From: Acidobacteriota bacterium
GTDB lineage: Bacteria; Acidobacteriota; UBA6911
Reading direction: 5' to 3'
DNA: 64,000 nucleotides
NCBI GenBank assembly: GCA_012729555.1
Contig: JAAYCX010000019.1
Location: 1-64,000, forward strand
A program made the position numbers and the translations under genes. Each line of letters starts with the position of its first letter. Positions within the stretch are counted from its first letter, which is position 1. Shown here piece after piece: positions 19,322 through 29,161 of this stretch. A model generated the notes under the pieces. It saw only the letters and a program-made list of their open reading frames with translations. It was not told where the DNA came from and did not search any database.

Positions 19322-19939
19322 ATAGATAGAGAGCCATGCTCCCTTCGTTCCGGGGACCGCGCGGCGCTGCTCGAGCCGGAAATGGTCCCGGAGCGCCTCC
19401 GGGTCCCCCGCGGGGGAGGCGCCGTGGAACATCCAGAAGCGGGCGTCCTCCCCCGCGTGGAGCCTCAGGGCCGCCAGTTCGGTGCCCGAAAGACGGATCG
19501 CCTTCCAGCTGACCAGGTCCCAGCGCTTGTCCGTCGCCGAGCGAAGCAAAAAGGGTTCCAGCCGCTCGGCGTGCACCCGGACCTCGCCGAAACCGAGCTC
19601 CCAGGCCGCCGTTTCGAGGAAGGCGGCCTTTCTCCCCCGGCTTTCGACCATTTCCAGCCTCATGCCGGGGTTGAAGATCCGAAGGATGAGGGCGGGGAAG
19701 CCGGCGCCGCTCCCGATATCGAGGTGGGAGCGCTCCCCGGGGGGGTAGAGCCCCGCGCTCCAGACCCCCTCCCGCACCAGCGGCTCGAGGGAGTCCCACT
19801 CCCCCCGCGCCGTCAGGTTGATGCGGGCGTTCCATTTCCGCAGCAGCCCGAGATACCGGCGGAGGAGATCCGCCTCGGGGCCCCCGGCCGGGACACCCGA
19901 CCGCTCCAGCAGCCGCTCCAGTCCCGCACCCTCACTCAT
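19280..19939 (-). CDS. rsmG: 16S rRNA (guanine527-N7)-methyltransferase RsmG
   Basis: 219 residues. It transfers methyl from S-adenosylmethionine to G527 of 16S r[11 protein letters not shown] and the SAM-binding [17 protein letters not shown] are canonical, as is the WDLVSWKA region. The start overlaps the mnmG stop by 8 bases. The last ~14 residues ([13 protein letters not shown]) are read from palindromes R3 and R2, so the native end was replaced or extended by repeat insertion. The methyltransferase core is intact. Confidence 0.93.
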   Translation of the reverse strand: MSEGAGLERLLERSGVPAGGPEADLLRRYLGLLRKWNARINLTARGEWDSLEPLVREGVWSAGLYPPGERSHLDIGSGAGFPALILRIFNPGMRLEMVESRGRKAAFLETAAWELGFGEVRVHAERLEPFLLRSATDKRWDLVSWKAIRLSGTELAALRLHAGEDARFWMFHGASPAGDPEALRDHFRLEQRRAVPGTKGAWLSIYGDSHHRPQNENGQ

Positions 19940-21851
19940 CCCCCTCCTCCCCCGCCTCGCGGCGGCGCCGCCCCGCCTGGCGCAGCTCGAGCTGCACGTT
20001 GAGGATCGCGACCGCCGCCGGGGTCACCCCCGGGATCCTGCCCGCCATCGCGAGGTCGCGCGGGCGCACGCGCGCCAGCTTTTCCCTGATCTCGCGGTTC
20101 AGCCCCGCCACCCCCTCGTAATCGAAATCGGGGGGGAGGCGCCGGGCGCCCATCCGCCCCAGCTTCTCCGCGTCCCTCTTCTGCTGCCCGATATACCCCT
20201 CGTAGCGGACTTCGATCTCGACCACCCGCCGCACCTCCCCATCCTCCGGCCAGCGCTCCCGCGCCCGCAGGAGCGGCTCCAGGTCGAGGAGTTCCACCTC
20301 CGGGCGCCGGAGCAGCTCTTCGAGGGTGGCCCCCTTGACCCCCGCGCTGTCGAGCTTCCGCCCGAGGCCCGGGCAGGGGACGCGCTCGGGGTTCCAGCGC
20401 TCCCTGCGCAGGAAGTCGCGTAAAGAGTCTACTTCCAGGTATTTGCGCTCGAACGCGGCGTAATCGGAGGCCGATACCAGCCCCAGCCGGCGCCCCAGCG
20501 GCCGCAGCCGGCGGTCGGCGTTGTCGATTCGCAGCAGGAGCCGGAATTCGGAGCGGGAGGTGAACATGCGGTAGGGCTCGTCGACCCCCCGGGTGATGAG
20601 ATCGTCGATCAGGATCCCGATATAGCTCTCCTCGCGCGGAAAGAGAACCGGCTCCCCCCCCTGGACCGCGAGCGCGGCGTTGATCCCCGCCACCAGCCCC
20701 TGCGCGGCGGCCTCCTCGTATCCCGTCGTCCCGTTGACCTGCCCCGCGAAATAGAGCCCCTTCACGGCCTGGGTCTCGAGCGTGCCCCCGAGCTGCCGGG
20801 GATCGGCGTAATCGTATTCGATCGCGTAGGCCGGCCGGACCATCTCGGCCCGCTCGAGCCCCGGGATGGCGCGCACCACCTCCTTCTGGATTTCGATCGG
20901 GAGGCTGGTGGAGACGCCGTTGAGGTAGACCTCCTCACTGTCGAGCCCTTCCGGCTCGAGGAAGACCTGGTGCCGCTCCCGGTCGGGGAATTTCACGATC
21001 TTGTCCTCGACGCTGGGGCAGTAGCGGGGGCCGATGCCCGTGATATGGCCTCCGTATAATGCTGATTTATTTAAGTTTGCACGGATAATGGCGTGCACCC
21101 GCTCGTTGGTGTACCCCAGGTGACAGCTCAGTTGCGGGAGCGCCGTCTTCCGGGTCCGGAAGGAGAAGAAGGTGGGGGCCTCGTCCCCCTTCTGCTCCTC
21201 GAACCGCGCATAGTCGATGCTGTCCCGGTGGAGGCGCGGGGGGGTCCCGGTCTTGAGCCGGTTTATAATAACGCCTTTGTTTTTAAGGCTTTGCGCCAAT
21301 TCCACCGAGGCCCGCTCCCCTATCCGGCCGCCGCTCCAGCTCCCGTCGCTGATCCGCAGCGTCCCGTTGAGGAAGGTCCCGGCGGTCAGGATGACGGCCC
21401 GGCAGGGGAGCGACCGTCCGTCCGCGAGCCGAACCCCGCGCACCCCTTCCTCCCCCAGGATCAGGTCGACCACCTCGGCCCCGAGGACCTCGAGCCGGGG
21501 CAGGGCCGTGCATAGATCCCTCATATAGTTGATATATCTGGCTTTATCAGACTGGCAGCGCGGGGCCTGCACGGCCGGTCCCCGGCTCGAGTTCAGGAGC
21601 CGGAACTGGATCCCGGTGGCGTCGGCCGCCTCCCCCATGACGCCGCCGAGGGCGTCGATCTCCCGGACCATGTGCCCCTTGGCGATCCCCCCGATGGAGG
21701 GGTTGCACGACATCTGCGCGAGGCGGCCGGGGTCGAGGGTGCACAGGAGGGTCCCCGCCCCCATCCGGGCGCTCGCGATCGCGGCTTCGCACCCGGCGTG
21801 TCCCCCTCCCACCACGACCACGTCGCAGCTTCCGCGCAATCGTCTCGCCAT
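19932..21851 (-). CDS. mnmG: tRNA uridine-5-carboxymethylaminomethyl synthesis enzyme MnmG (GidA)
   Basis: 639 residues, normal length. With MnmE it installs the cmnm5 group at U34 of certain tRNAs, using FAD and methylene-tetrahydrofolate. The FAD motif [13 protein letters not shown] opens the protein. [13 protein letters not shown] and the catalytic-cysteine region around [10 protein letters not shown] and GPRYCPS follow, and the helical C-terminus ends in the family's [14 protein letters not shown]. It lies 16 bases after mnmE. Confidence 0.97.
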   Translation of the reverse strand: MARRLRGSCDVVVVGGGHAGCEAAIASARMGAGTLLCTLDPGRLAQMSCNPSIGGIAKGHMVREIDALGGVMGEAADATGIQFRLLNSSRGPAVQAPRCQSDKARYINYMRDLCTALPRLEVLGAEVVDLILGEEGVRGVRLADGRSLPCRAVILTAGTFLNGTLRISDGSWSGGRIGERASVELAQSLKNKGVIINRLKTGTPPRLHRDSIDYARFEEQKGDEAPTFFSFRTRKTALPQLSCHLGYTNERVHAIIRANLNKSALYGGHITGIGPRYCPSVEDKIVKFPDRERHQVFLEPEGLDSEEVYLNGVSTSLPIEIQKEVVRAIPGLERAEMVRPAYAIEYDYADPRQLGGTLETQAVKGLYFAGQVNGTTGYEEAAAQGLVAGINAALAVQGGEPVLFPREESYIGILIDDLITRGVDEPYRMFTSRSEFRLLLRIDNADRRLRPLGRRLGLVSASDYAAFERKYLEVDSLRDFLRRERWNPERVPCPGLGRKLDSAGVKGATLEELLRRPEVELLDLEPLLRARERWPEDGEVRRVVEIEVRYEGYIGQQKRDAEKLGRMGARRLPPDFDYEGVAGLNREIREKLARVRPRDLAMAGRIPGVTPAAVAILNVQLELRQAGRRRREAGEEGDE

Positions 21852-21867
21852 GTTTCCCCCGCGCCCC

Positions 21868-23247
21868 CTATTTTCCGATGCAGAACCGGGAAAAGATCTC
21901 GCCCAGGAGGTCCTCGGTATGGACCTCCCCCGTCAGCACCCCCAGGCTCTCGAGCCCCCGGCGCAGGTCGTAGAGCGCGAACTCCTCCGACATCCCCCCG
22001 GCGAGCGACTCCGCCGCCGCCCCGAGCCGCTCCGCGGCCTCCTCGAGCTGCCGCCGCTGCCGCAACCGGGTGACGAGCACCCCCTCCCTCCCGAGAGGCA
22101 CACCCCCCGTCATCTCATCCACGATCCAGGCGCGCAGCTCCCCTATCCCGGCGCCCCGCAGGGCCGAGACTTCAAAAACCGGCCACCCGCGCGCAAACTC
22201 CACGGTATCCTCCGTTTTCCAGGCGCCCGGCAGATCGGACTTGTTAAGCGCCACCGCCCCGCGCACCCCCAGGAGCCGCTCGCGCATCCGCCTGTCCTCC
22301 TCCGAGGGGGCCCGCGCCCGGTCGGCCACCAGCACTACCGCGTCCGCGTCCCCGATCGCCTCGACGCTCCGGTCGATGCCGAGCTTCTCCACGGGGTCCT
22401 CCGAATGCCGGATCCCGGCCGTGTCCTGGAGGTGGACCGGGATCCCCCCGATGCTGCTCGACTCGGAGACCAGGTCGCGCGTCGTCCCCGGGAGCCGGGC
22501 CACGATCGAGCGGTCGCGCCCGAGCAGGGCGTTGAAAAGACTGCTTTTCCCCACGTTCGGCCGGCCCACGACGGCAAGCGTGAAACCCTCCCGCACGATC
22601 CTCCCCCTGCGGTAGGAGTCGACCGCCCGGCCCAGCCTGCGCCGGGCCTCTTCGAGCCGCCGGGCCATCCCGCGGCGCGAAACGGCCGGCACGTCCTCCT
22701 CGACGAATTCCACCGCGGTCTCGAGCTCGACGATGATGTCGACGACGGCGTCCCTGACCGGGCCGATCTCCCGCCCGAGCTCCCCCGAGCGCTGCCGCAG
22801 CGCCGTCTCCGCCTGCAGCAGGGTCTGGGCCCCGATCAGGTCGGCCACCGCTTCCGCCTCGGCCAGGTTCATCTTCCCGTTCACGAAGGCGCGCAGGGTG
22901 AATTCCCCCGGCCCGGCCAGGCGCGCTCCCCGGCTGCACAGGGCGTCGAGGAGGGCCGCGGCGATGACGGGGCTCCCGTGGGTGGAAAATTCGACCATCT
23001 CCTCCCCGGTATAGGAGTTCGGGGCGGGGAAGCGCAGGACGAGGGCCTCGTCGATTTCCGCGCCCAGGGAGTCGAGGATCCTCCCGAGCCGGGCCGTGCG
23101 GGGTGGCGCCGGGCCCTCGTGGCCGTACGGGACGAAGACCTTTCCGGCGAGCTCGAAACTCCGCTCCCCCGAAAGGCGCACCACCGCGATCCCGGAGTGT
23201 CCCGGCGGGGTGGACAAGGCGCAGATGGTATCCCTGAGATTTTCCAT
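21868..23247 (-). CDS. mnmE: tRNA modification GTPase MnmE
   Basis: 459 residues from the ATG at 23247; an alternative start at 23277 would add 10. The N-terminal folate-binding domain begins [22 protein letters not shown]. The GTPase domain has [20 protein letters not shown] and NKSD. The C-terminal helical domain ends in the catalytic-cysteine motif FCIGK. It acts with MnmG, encoded next. Confidence 0.96.
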   Translation of the reverse strand: MENLRDTICALSTPPGHSGIAVVRLSGERSFELAGKVFVPYGHEGPAPPRTARLGRILDSLGAEIDEALVLRFPAPNSYTGEEMVEFSTHGSPVIAAALLDALCSRGARLAGPGEFTLRAFVNGKMNLAEAEAVADLIGAQTLLQAETALRQRSGELGREIGPVRDAVVDIIVELETAVEFVEEDVPAVSRRGMARRLEEARRRLGRAVDSYRRGRIVREGFTLAVVGRPNVGKSSLFNALLGRDRSIVARLPGTTRDLVSESSSIGGIPVHLQDTAGIRHSEDPVEKLGIDRSVEAIGDADAVVLVADRARAPSEEDRRMRERLLGVRGAVALNKSDLPGAWKTEDTVEFARGWPVFEVSALRGAGIGELRAWIVDEMTGGVPLGREGVLVTRLRQRRQLEEAAERLGAAAESLAGGMSEEFALYDLRRGLESLGVLTGEVHTEDLLGEIFSRFCIGK

Positions 23248-23313
23248 GTTCGAGAGACCGGCGGTTCCCCGAGGCATTATAGTGCAGCGCCGGGGTCCCG
23301 GTCCCCGAATTCT

Positions 23314-23802
23314 TCAGGCAGGGTACAGGGTGACCGAGCGGTTGTCCCCGTCCCCCTGGCTCTCGCTCCGCACCCCCGGGGTTTCGGCGAGGGCCAGGTG
23401 CACGATCCTTCTTTCCCGGGGCGTCATCGGCTGCAGGGTGAGGGGCTTGCGGGAGGCGACCACCTTCTCGGAAGCCATCCGCGCCAGGAGCCGGAGTTCG
23501 ATCTCCCGGTGCTTGCGGTAATCGTCCGAATCGAGGATGATCCCGGGCGCCTCCGCCCCCGCACCCGGAAAGATCCGGTTGAGGAGGTATTCGGTCGAGT
23601 TCAGGAGCGCCGCGCCGCCGGCCAGGAGGTAGGTCCGGTCGGGCCCCGTCAGGTTGATGTGGATGACCCCGTCCTCTTCCCGGACGCCGGCGTCCAGGTC
23701 GAGCCCGGAATGCTCCACCAGCGTCAGGAAGAAGGATTCGATTTCCGCAAGGGACGCGCCCTTACGCCCTGGCCTTTGCGGGCTTCGCTGTCGTTCCGTC
23801 AC
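23314..23802 (-). CDS. jag: Jag/KhpB RNA-binding protein (KH and R3H domains)
   Basis: 162 residues from a GTG that overlaps the end of yidC by 41 bases. The KH-like region covers about 20-100 (GPDRTYLLAGGAALLNSTEYLLNRIF). The R3H domain has TPRERRIVHLAL, with the Arg-x3-His signature. The N-terminal Jag-N domain of Firmicute homologues is absent. The protein binds RNA and is regularly encoded after yidC. Confidence 0.88.
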   Translation of the reverse strand: MTERQRSPQRPGRKGASLAEIESFFLTLVEHSGLDLDAGVREEDGVIHINLTGPDRTYLLAGGAALLNSTEYLLNRIFPGAGAEAPGIILDSDDYRKHREIELRLLARMASEKVVASRKPLTLQPMTPRERRIVHLALAETPGVRSESQGDGDNRSVTLYPA

Positions 23803-25489
23803 CCATCCACCTCTCGGCTATTTTCTGAAATAAAACCTGGAAGATATTACTGCAGAGGAAATACAGGTTCAAGCCGCTCGAAAAATTCAGGAACATGACC
23901 GTAAAGATGACGGGCATGATCATCATCATCTTCGCCTGCATCGGGTCGGCCCCGGGCGTCATCGGCGTCAGCTTCTGCGAAATGAACGAGGTGATCCCCA
24001 TGACGATGGGGAGCACGTAGTAGGGGTCCTTGAGCGACAGGTCGTGGATCCACCAGATGAAGGGCGCCTGGCGCAGCTCGATCGAGTAGGCCAGCAGCGC
24101 GTAGAAGGCGAACAGGAGCGGGAACTGCAGCAGGAGCGGGAGGCATCCCCCCAGCGGGTTGACGTTATGCTCCTTGTAGAGCGCCATGATCTCCTGGTTC
24201 ATCTCCGCCCGCTTCGGGTCGGTCTTCTTGTACCGGCGGTATTTCTCCTGGATCGCCTTCACCTTGGGCTGGACCGCCTGCATCCTCTTCATCGACACCA
24301 TCTGCTTGAGGCGGAAGGGGAAGAGCAGCAGCGACAGCAGCAGGGTCAGGATGACGATGGCCCACCCGTAGTTGTGCACGAACTGGTGGATCCACTGGAG
24401 CGCGGCCAGCAGCGGGTAGACGAGGAAGGAGAACATCCCGTAGTTGATAACGCCGGTGATGTCGCCCGAACGGACCGCCTTGAGGTGCTCCTGGTCCTTG
24501 GGACCGATAAAGAGCTGGTAGCGCTCGCTCCCCGTCGTAGGGAGGGTGACTTCGAGCAGGTCCCGGTCGACCGTATCCCCGTCGAGGGCCTTCGTCTTGA
24601 CCGCTTGCTTGCGGAGGTTGAAATGACCGAGCGGCCCGTCGGGGATGGCGATCATGCTGAAATACTGCATGTCGAGCCCGACCCAGCGGATATCCCCCTC
24701 GATCTTCGCGACCTCGCTCTCGCTCTTGGGCGGCCCCTCGCGCCGGGCCTTGCCGTCGGAATAGTAGATGGCCTCGAGCTTGGCCATGCGGCTGCTGATG
24801 TGCTCCTGCTCCGGCCCGATATCCTTTCCGAGGAAATACCGGCCCGGCAGCGGCGCCCCCCCCTTCGTGCTCTCGATCGCAAGATCGACCAGGAAGTTTT
24901 CCCGGTCGAAGGTATAGGTCTTTGCGATGACGAGGTCCCCCCGCCGCAGGAGAAGCCGCACGGTGGCGGGGGGCGCGAGCACCCCGGCCCCGAGCTCCCC
25001 CCCCTCGACGCTGACTTCGTACAGCCCCTCGTTCGCGGCCGCCGTCAGCTCCGCGTCCCCGAACAGGAGAGCCCCGGGCCGCGGGCCCGTCTCCCCCCCG
25101 CGCGCGGGAGCGATCATCTCGAACACCTTCTGCTGCTCGGAGCGGTATTTGTTCAGCTCCCAGCTCGAGAGCACCCCGCCCCGGTTGTCGATGACGGCGG
25201 TGTAGAGGTTGCCCATCACCGTGATCTTCCGCGCCTCGGCCCGGGTGTCTTCCGCCCCGGCCGCAAGCGCGGCCGGCGCCTCCGTCTCCGCGGCGGCGGC
25301 TTCGGGGATCCCGCCCGCCCCGCCCGCCGGGGACGGGGTCCCCGCCGGAGCGGGCGTTTCCGTCCGCGTCCCCGCGCTTTCGATCCCGGCCGCCCCACCG
25401 CGCTCCGCCATCCTCTCCCGCTGAAAGTGGGAGAAGAGGACGAAGACCACGATCGATAATCCAATGGCTACGATGGCTCTTTTTTCCAT
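23762..25489 (-). CDS. yidC: Membrane protein insertase YidC
   Basis: 575 residues of the long Gram-negative form. There is an N-terminal anchor (IVAIGLSIVVFVLFSHF), an Ala/Pro/Glu-rich spacer, a large periplasmic beta domain (about 90-340) and a C-terminal five-helix insertase core (NYGWAIVILTLLLSLLLFPFRL, NPLGGCLPLLLQFPLLFAFYALL, then PMTPGADPMQAKMMMIMPVIF). It inserts proteins into the inner membrane alone or with Sec. Confidence 0.97.
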   Translation of the reverse strand: MEKRAIVAIGLSIVVFVLFSHFQRERMAERGGAAGIESAGTRTETPAPAGTPSPAGGAGGIPEAAAAETEAPAALAAGAEDTRAEARKITVMGNLYTAVIDNRGGVLSSWELNKYRSEQQKVFEMIAPARGGETGPRPGALLFGDAELTAAANEGLYEVSVEGGELGAGVLAPPATVRLLLRRGDLVIAKTYTFDRENFLVDLAIESTKGGAPLPGRYFLGKDIGPEQEHISSRMAKLEAIYYSDGKARREGPPKSESEVAKIEGDIRWVGLDMQYFSMIAIPDGPLGHFNLRKQAVKTKALDGDTVDRDLLEVTLPTTGSERYQLFIGPKDQEHLKAVRSGDITGVINYGMFSFLVYPLLAALQWIHQFVHNYGWAIVILTLLLSLLLFPFRLKQMVSMKRMQAVQPKVKAIQEKYRRYKKTDPKRAEMNQEIMALYKEHNVNPLGGCLPLLLQFPLLFAFYALLAYSIELRQAPFIWWIHDLSLKDPYYVLPIVMGITSFISQKLTPMTPGADPMQAKMMMIMPVIFTVMFLNFSSGLNLYFLCSNIFQVLFQKIAERWMGDGTTAKPAKARA

Positions 25490-25535
25490 AATTTACCGGA
25501 CGGGGGCGTACCCCGGTCCCCCTTTCTGGTCTGGC

Positions 25536-25784
25536 CTACGGAACGGGGTCCACCCCTCCCGCGCAGAACGGATGGCAACGCAGCAGTCTCCGGATCCCGA
25601 GCCAGCCCCCCCTCAGGAGCCCCCGTTTCCCGATAGCCTGCATCATGTATACGGAACAGGTCGGTTCGAAGCGACAGGCATGCGGCAGCCAGGGGGAAAC
25701 GAAGCGCTTGTACACCCCCAGCGCAAAAATCACTCCCCCCCCGATGCCGTCCCCGATCCTTCGCCCGAGGCCCGATCCCGTCAT
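25536..25784 (-). CDS. yidD: Membrane protein insertion efficiency factor YidD
   Basis: 82 residues. The core LGVYKRFVSPWLPHACRFEPTC with conserved cysteines, YMMQAI and LLRCHPFCAGGVDPVP are diagnostic. The start at 25784 overlaps the rnpA stop (ATGA). It assists YidC and lies in the standard rpmH-rnpA-yidD-yidC order. Confidence 0.95.
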   Translation of the reverse strand: MTGSGLGRRIGDGIGGGVIFALGVYKRFVSPWLPHACRFEPTCSVYMMQAIGKRGLLRGGWLGIRRLLRCHPFCAGGVDPVP

Positions 25785-26155
25785 GGCGTCTCCTGCCCGC
25801 CCTGGCGGCAGACTTTCCTCACCGCGGCCAGAAACTCCGTGCGCAGGGTGTCGTAATCCACCCCGACACACCCCGATTTGGCATTGACGACAATATCTAA
25901 CTGGCTTGGGATTTGGTGGAAAGATCTTCGAAAGATCTCTCTGAACAAGCGCTTTATGCGATTCCGGACAACGGCGCCTCCGACCTTCCCCGACGCGGTG
26001 ATTCCGAGTCGCGGGTGCCCGAGGGTGTTTTCGCGGCAGAAAAGCACAAACCTTCCGCTATGCAGCTTCCTGCCCGTCCTGTAGATCGCCCGGTAGTCCG
26101 AGGTCCGAACGATTCGGACATGATGCGGGAATGCCTCACGCGTCGCCTTATCCAC
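25781..26155 (-). CDS. rnpA: Ribonuclease P protein component
   Basis: 124 residues from a GTG overlapping the rpmH stop region by 8 bases. [24 protein letters not shown] carries the conserved RNR basic motif that binds the RNase P RNA. It matures the 5' end of tRNAs. The first ~10 residues are poorly constrained, so the exact start is less certain. Confidence 0.94.
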   Translation of the reverse strand: MDKATREAFPHHVRIVRTSDYRAIYRTGRKLHSGRFVLFCRENTLGHPRLGITASGKVGGAVVRNRIKRLFREIFRRSFHQIPSQLDIVVNAKSGCVGVDYDTLRTEFLAAVRKVCRQGGQETP

Positions 26156-26288
26156 TCACTGTAAGCCTTTTACGCCCCTTGGCGCGCCTGCGCTTCAGCA
26201 CCAGCCTTCCCCCCTTGGTCGACATGCGTTCCCTGAAACCGTGGGTCTTCTTGCGCTTGCTGTTATTGGGTTGGTACGTCCTTTTCAT
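26148..26288 (-). CDS. rpmH: Ribosomal protein bL34
   Basis: A 46-residue basic protein, [20 protein letters not shown] followed by [20 protein letters not shown], the typical bL34 sequence. It starts at the ATG at 26288 and stops with TAA at 26148-26150, overlapping rnpA. It heads the leftward operon that continues through yidC and probably beyond. dnaA, often found just upstream, is not here. Confidence 0.97.
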   Translation of the reverse strand: MKRTYQPNNSKRKKTHGFRERMSTKGGRLVLKRRRAKGRKRLTVSG

Positions 26289-26337
26289 GGTGCCACTTTC
26301 TCCAGATTACGGCCTTAGCCTCGAATCAAAAGCTTAA

Positions 26338-26366
26338 ATCATAGAAACTGCGGAGGAAAAAAGCAA
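26338..26366 (-). promoter_or_regulatory. Sigma70-like promoter of rpmH-rnpA-yidD-yidC
   Basis: On the minus strand: TTGCTT (complement of 26361-26366), a 17-base spacer, and TATGAT (complement of 26338-26343). It lies 50 bases above rpmH in a gene-free stretch of about 118 bases. Confidence 0.55.
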
Positions 26367-26406
26367 GGGCAACCATGCTCCCCGCCCCCTCCCGCGCCCG
26401 CTTTTC

Positions 26407-27066
26407 TCACTTTTTCCCGATGCCCGCCCACCAGCCGTCCCCCCGGAGGCGCAGTTCGTCGAGCGCCTCCTGGATCCTGGCCCGGCAGGCGTCGAGTTCC
26501 CCGGCAGCCCCCCGCTCGACCGGGATCGGGTCCCCGACGAGGAGCACCGCGCGCGAAAAGGGCTTCGGGATCTCGAACCGGTCCCAGCTCCGGAGCGTCC
26601 ACTTCCTCTCGACCGAAATCCCGAAAGGGATGACGGGGTTCCCGCTCTTCCACGCCAGGTAGGCGGCCCCCGCCTTGGCCACGTGGCGGGGACCGCGCGG
26701 GCCGTCGATGGCGAACCCCACGTCCCCCCCCTGCCGCAGAATGCGCAGCATCTCCCGGGCGGCCCCGTGCCCCCCCGCGGAACTCGACCCGCGCGCCGGC
26801 CTGTAGCCGAGCCGGCGGATCACGTGCGCGATATATTCCCCGTCCCGGTTGCGGCTCGTCATCACCGCGATGCCGCGGCCCCGGAAATACCAGGAAGCCA
26901 GGAACAACCGCCCGTGCCAGAAGGCGAGGATCCACCTCTTCCCGGCGCCGTGCACCGCCTCGAGCTTTTCCCAGCCGGCGACGTCCCACCGCAGCGTGCG
27001 GCCGATGAGGCCGATGACGCACCGCCCGAGCCAGGCGACGGCGCCCACCCTGATCCAGTCCGTCAT
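26407..27066 (-). CDS. DUF374-family lysophospholipid/lipid A acyltransferase
   Basis: 219 residues. DUF374 proteins are LPLAT-fold acyltransferases linked to lipid or Kdo-lipid A acylation. FWHGRLFLASWYF carries the probable catalytic His, with TSRNRDGEYIA, GGHGAAREMLRIL, AIDGPRGPRHVAK and IPFGISVERKWTLRSWDRF as further family blocks. It is cytoplasmic or peripheral to the inner membrane. The start overlaps the stop of the 54-residue remnant upstream (ATGA). Confidence 0.85.
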   Translation of the reverse strand: MTDWIRVGAVAWLGRCVIGLIGRTLRWDVAGWEKLEAVHGAGKRWILAFWHGRLFLASWYFRGRGIAVMTSRNRDGEYIAHVIRRLGYRPARGSSSAGGHGAAREMLRILRQGGDVGFAIDGPRGPRHVAKAGAAYLAWKSGNPVIPFGISVERKWTLRSWDRFEIPKPFSRAVLLVGDPIPVERGAAGELDACRARIQEALDELRLRGDGWWAGIGKK

Positions 27067-27227
27067 GCGAGCGCCGCGCGCACCCTTTCGGGCGTGAGCG
27101 GGAGCCGGCGGATCCGGACCCCGGCGGCGTCGGACAGGGCGGCGGCGGAGGCGAGGATGTACAGCCCGGGCCCCAGGAGCTTGAGAAAGTCCCTGCGGGG
27201 GAGAGGGCGGGAGAGAGCTTCCTGCAT
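27063..27227 (-). pseudogene. Internally deleted remnant of a molybdopterin-binding xanthine dehydrogenase-family subunit
   Basis: A 54-residue frame too short for most gene callers. Residues 1-29 carry a twin-arginine-type signal (PRRDFLKLLGPGLYILA), like the start of exported isoquinoline-oxidoreductase-type large subunits. Residues 30-54 (LSDAAGVRIRRLPLTPERV) look like the extreme C-terminus of the same family. All ~700 residues between are missing while the frame is kept, so the gene probably collapsed by an internal deletion. It overlaps the acyltransferase start by ATGA, which may explain why the short frame persists. The family call rests on two short segments. Confidence 0.55.
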
Positions 27228-27316
27228 GGGTTTTCCCTTTCCGGCCCCGAAGGGCCGCTCGTTGGCTACCAGCTTAAGCCAATCCAGCGGGGAATTTAAC
27301 CCTTTTTCGGACGGAA

Positions 27317-29026
27317 TCAGGCGATCCTGGCCTCGCGCCGCTCCGGCCGCAGCGCCGCGGCCTCCCGCTCGGGGTAGACCACGCGGCGGGTCGGCGGCTG
27401 GCGCATGACCCCGCCCTCCTTGCGGATCCGGCGGCTTTCACGCAGGGCGCACACCCGCACCGCCACCGCCTTGAGCCGGTCGGTGAGCGACATGGGACCG
27501 AACGCCTCCCGGTACAGGCCCATCACCCTGCGGCACTTGGTCTCTGCCTGCTCGTTGGGGGAGTACCGCATCATGGTACCCAGCGCGGGGCGGAAAAGGA
27601 GCGCCGTCTTCTTCACGCACTCCAGCCGGAGGCGCATGAAGGGGTCGCGCGCCGGCGCCTGCCCCTCGACGTAGCGCAGGGTGCCGGGGTCCCAGACGAG
27701 TCCCTTCTTCTCCCGCTCCTCGATCTCGGCCCGCAGGCTGAGGTATCCTTTCACCGCCGTGTGCGCCATGGCGAGCACTCCCGGCCCCTGCTCCTCGTAT
27801 TTGCGGACGAAGGCGTCCTTGAGGTAGCGGGCCGATTCGGGAAGGGTGAATTCCGGGTGGCGGAACCAGATCTCGTCCTGGCCGTGCTTCTTGGGCCAGG
27901 GGATATCCGCCAGCAGCTTCCCCGCCTCCTCGTAGTCGCGGTACAGCTGCGTCCCCGGGGTGGGGCCGAGTTCCATGAACTGCGAGAAGTCCGACCGGAG
28001 GCTGAGGGCCCAGTCGATGTCCTCGTGGATCGTCTTCTTGTCATGATGCTCGAGAAAGAGGATCGAGGAAGCCAGCACGCTGATCCCGTGGTCCTGCAGC
28101 TCGGCGATCAGCCGGTGCAGGTCGATCCCCCGCGTCTTTTCGAACAGGTTGGCCTTGCTCTCGACCCCGATCCAGATGAAATTGACCCCGAGCCGGACCA
28201 GAAAGTCGATCCCGAGAGCCGCAAGGGTCTCGGCGGAGGAAAAAATGCTGAAACTGTACGCTTTCCCGTTCCTCTCCATTTCCGCCAGAAGCTCGCGCGC
28301 GCGCACCGGGTCCTTGCAGAAATTCTCGTCCATCACGCCGAAGTCGTCCACCCCCAGCTCCTGTTCCGCTTTCCGGCAGGCCTCGAACACCTCCTCGCCC
28401 GTGGCGAGGAAGGGGGTGTATTTGCGGTCGAATTTGTGCGAGGTGGAGCAGAAGCGGCAGGAATTCTCGCACCCCACTCCCGGAATGAGGATCCCGGCCT
28501 TCCCGTGGAGCGGGGCGCCGTAGACGTAGCTGTTGACGGCCGACTGGACCACGGGGTGCACGATGGGGCGGTCGGTCTCCTCCCCGAAATATTGCCGCAG
28601 CCAGACCACCCCTTCCCCGTGGCAGATCTCGTCGCAGTCGATCAGTTCCTCGATGTGAGGCACGGCCGTGCCGTGCCCGCCGATGAGGATCTTCGCCCGC
28701 GGGGCGGCAGTGCGGATATATTCGGCCATGCGCCGCGCCTTCAGCACGTTCGGGACGATGAAGGAGATCCCCACGTGGGTGTAGCCGCCCGTGTCGATTT
28801 CGCGCGTGAACTCTTCCCAGGAGGGGAAGTCGAGCACCGTCACCGGAAGGTTCAGGTTTTCGGCCAGCAGGTAGAGGCCGAAGCTGGGATTGGAGGAGCG
28901 GGGGGAATGGATCCCCTGTTCCCGCGTCACCTGGTTGTTGAGCAGTTCCATGGTGCAGAGGGCCTCGCCGGTGTCATCCTGCACCCCGTAAGGCTTGTAA
29001 ACTCCACATAACAAAAGTCGCGTCAT
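27317..29026 (-). CDS. B12-binding-domain radical SAM protein
   Basis: 569 residues. The N-terminal ~150 residues look like a cobalamin-binding Rossmann domain (YTHVGISFIVPNVLKARRMAEYI, ILIGGHGTAV). The radical SAM core follows with GVGCENSCRFC, the Cys-x3-Cys-x2-Cys cluster motif, and the barrel strands FGVMDENF, IWIGVESK and ELGPTPGTQLYRDYEE. The C-terminal ~150 residues are basic and helical. Relatives methylate unactivated carbons in lipids, cofactors or antibiotics. A lipid substrate is plausible beside an acyltransferase, but nothing proves it. The ATG at 29026 follows GGAAGG. Confidence 0.85.
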   Translation of the reverse strand: MTRLLLCGVYKPYGVQDDTGEALCTMELLNNQVTREQGIHSPRSSNPSFGLYLLAENLNLPVTVLDFPSWEEFTREIDTGGYTHVGISFIVPNVLKARRMAEYIRTAAPRAKILIGGHGTAVPHIEELIDCDEICHGEGVVWLRQYFGEETDRPIVHPVVQSAVNSYVYGAPLHGKAGILIPGVGCENSCRFCSTSHKFDRKYTPFLATGEEVFEACRKAEQELGVDDFGVMDENFCKDPVRARELLAEMERNGKAYSFSIFSSAETLAALGIDFLVRLGVNFIWIGVESKANLFEKTRGIDLHRLIAELQDHGISVLASSILFLEHHDKKTIHEDIDWALSLRSDFSQFMELGPTPGTQLYRDYEEAGKLLADIPWPKKHGQDEIWFRHPEFTLPESARYLKDAFVRKYEEQGPGVLAMAHTAVKGYLSLRAEIEEREKKGLVWDPGTLRYVEGQAPARDPFMRLRLECVKKTALLFRPALGTMMRYSPNEQAETKCRRVMGLYREAFGPMSLTDRLKAVAVRVCALRESRRIRKEGGVMRQPPTRRVVYPEREAAALRPERREARIA

Positions 29027-29161
29027 CAAATATTCCCTTCCGTACTCGTTTGGGTGACTTTTTCAAACAGGCGAGGAAAACCGCGGAAAGAGTAGACTAT
29101 TCCCTGACTGCGAATCCAGTCGACCTGAAAGCGTACTGGAATCCGCCCCCGATGTAAACGC

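Noticed and set aside
26149-26157. TTATCCACT, one mismatch from a DnaA box, considered as part of an origin next to rpmH.
   Set aside because: It is a single isolated site inside the rpmH/rnpA overlap. There is no cluster of boxes, no AT-rich unwinding region and no dnaA gene beside it.
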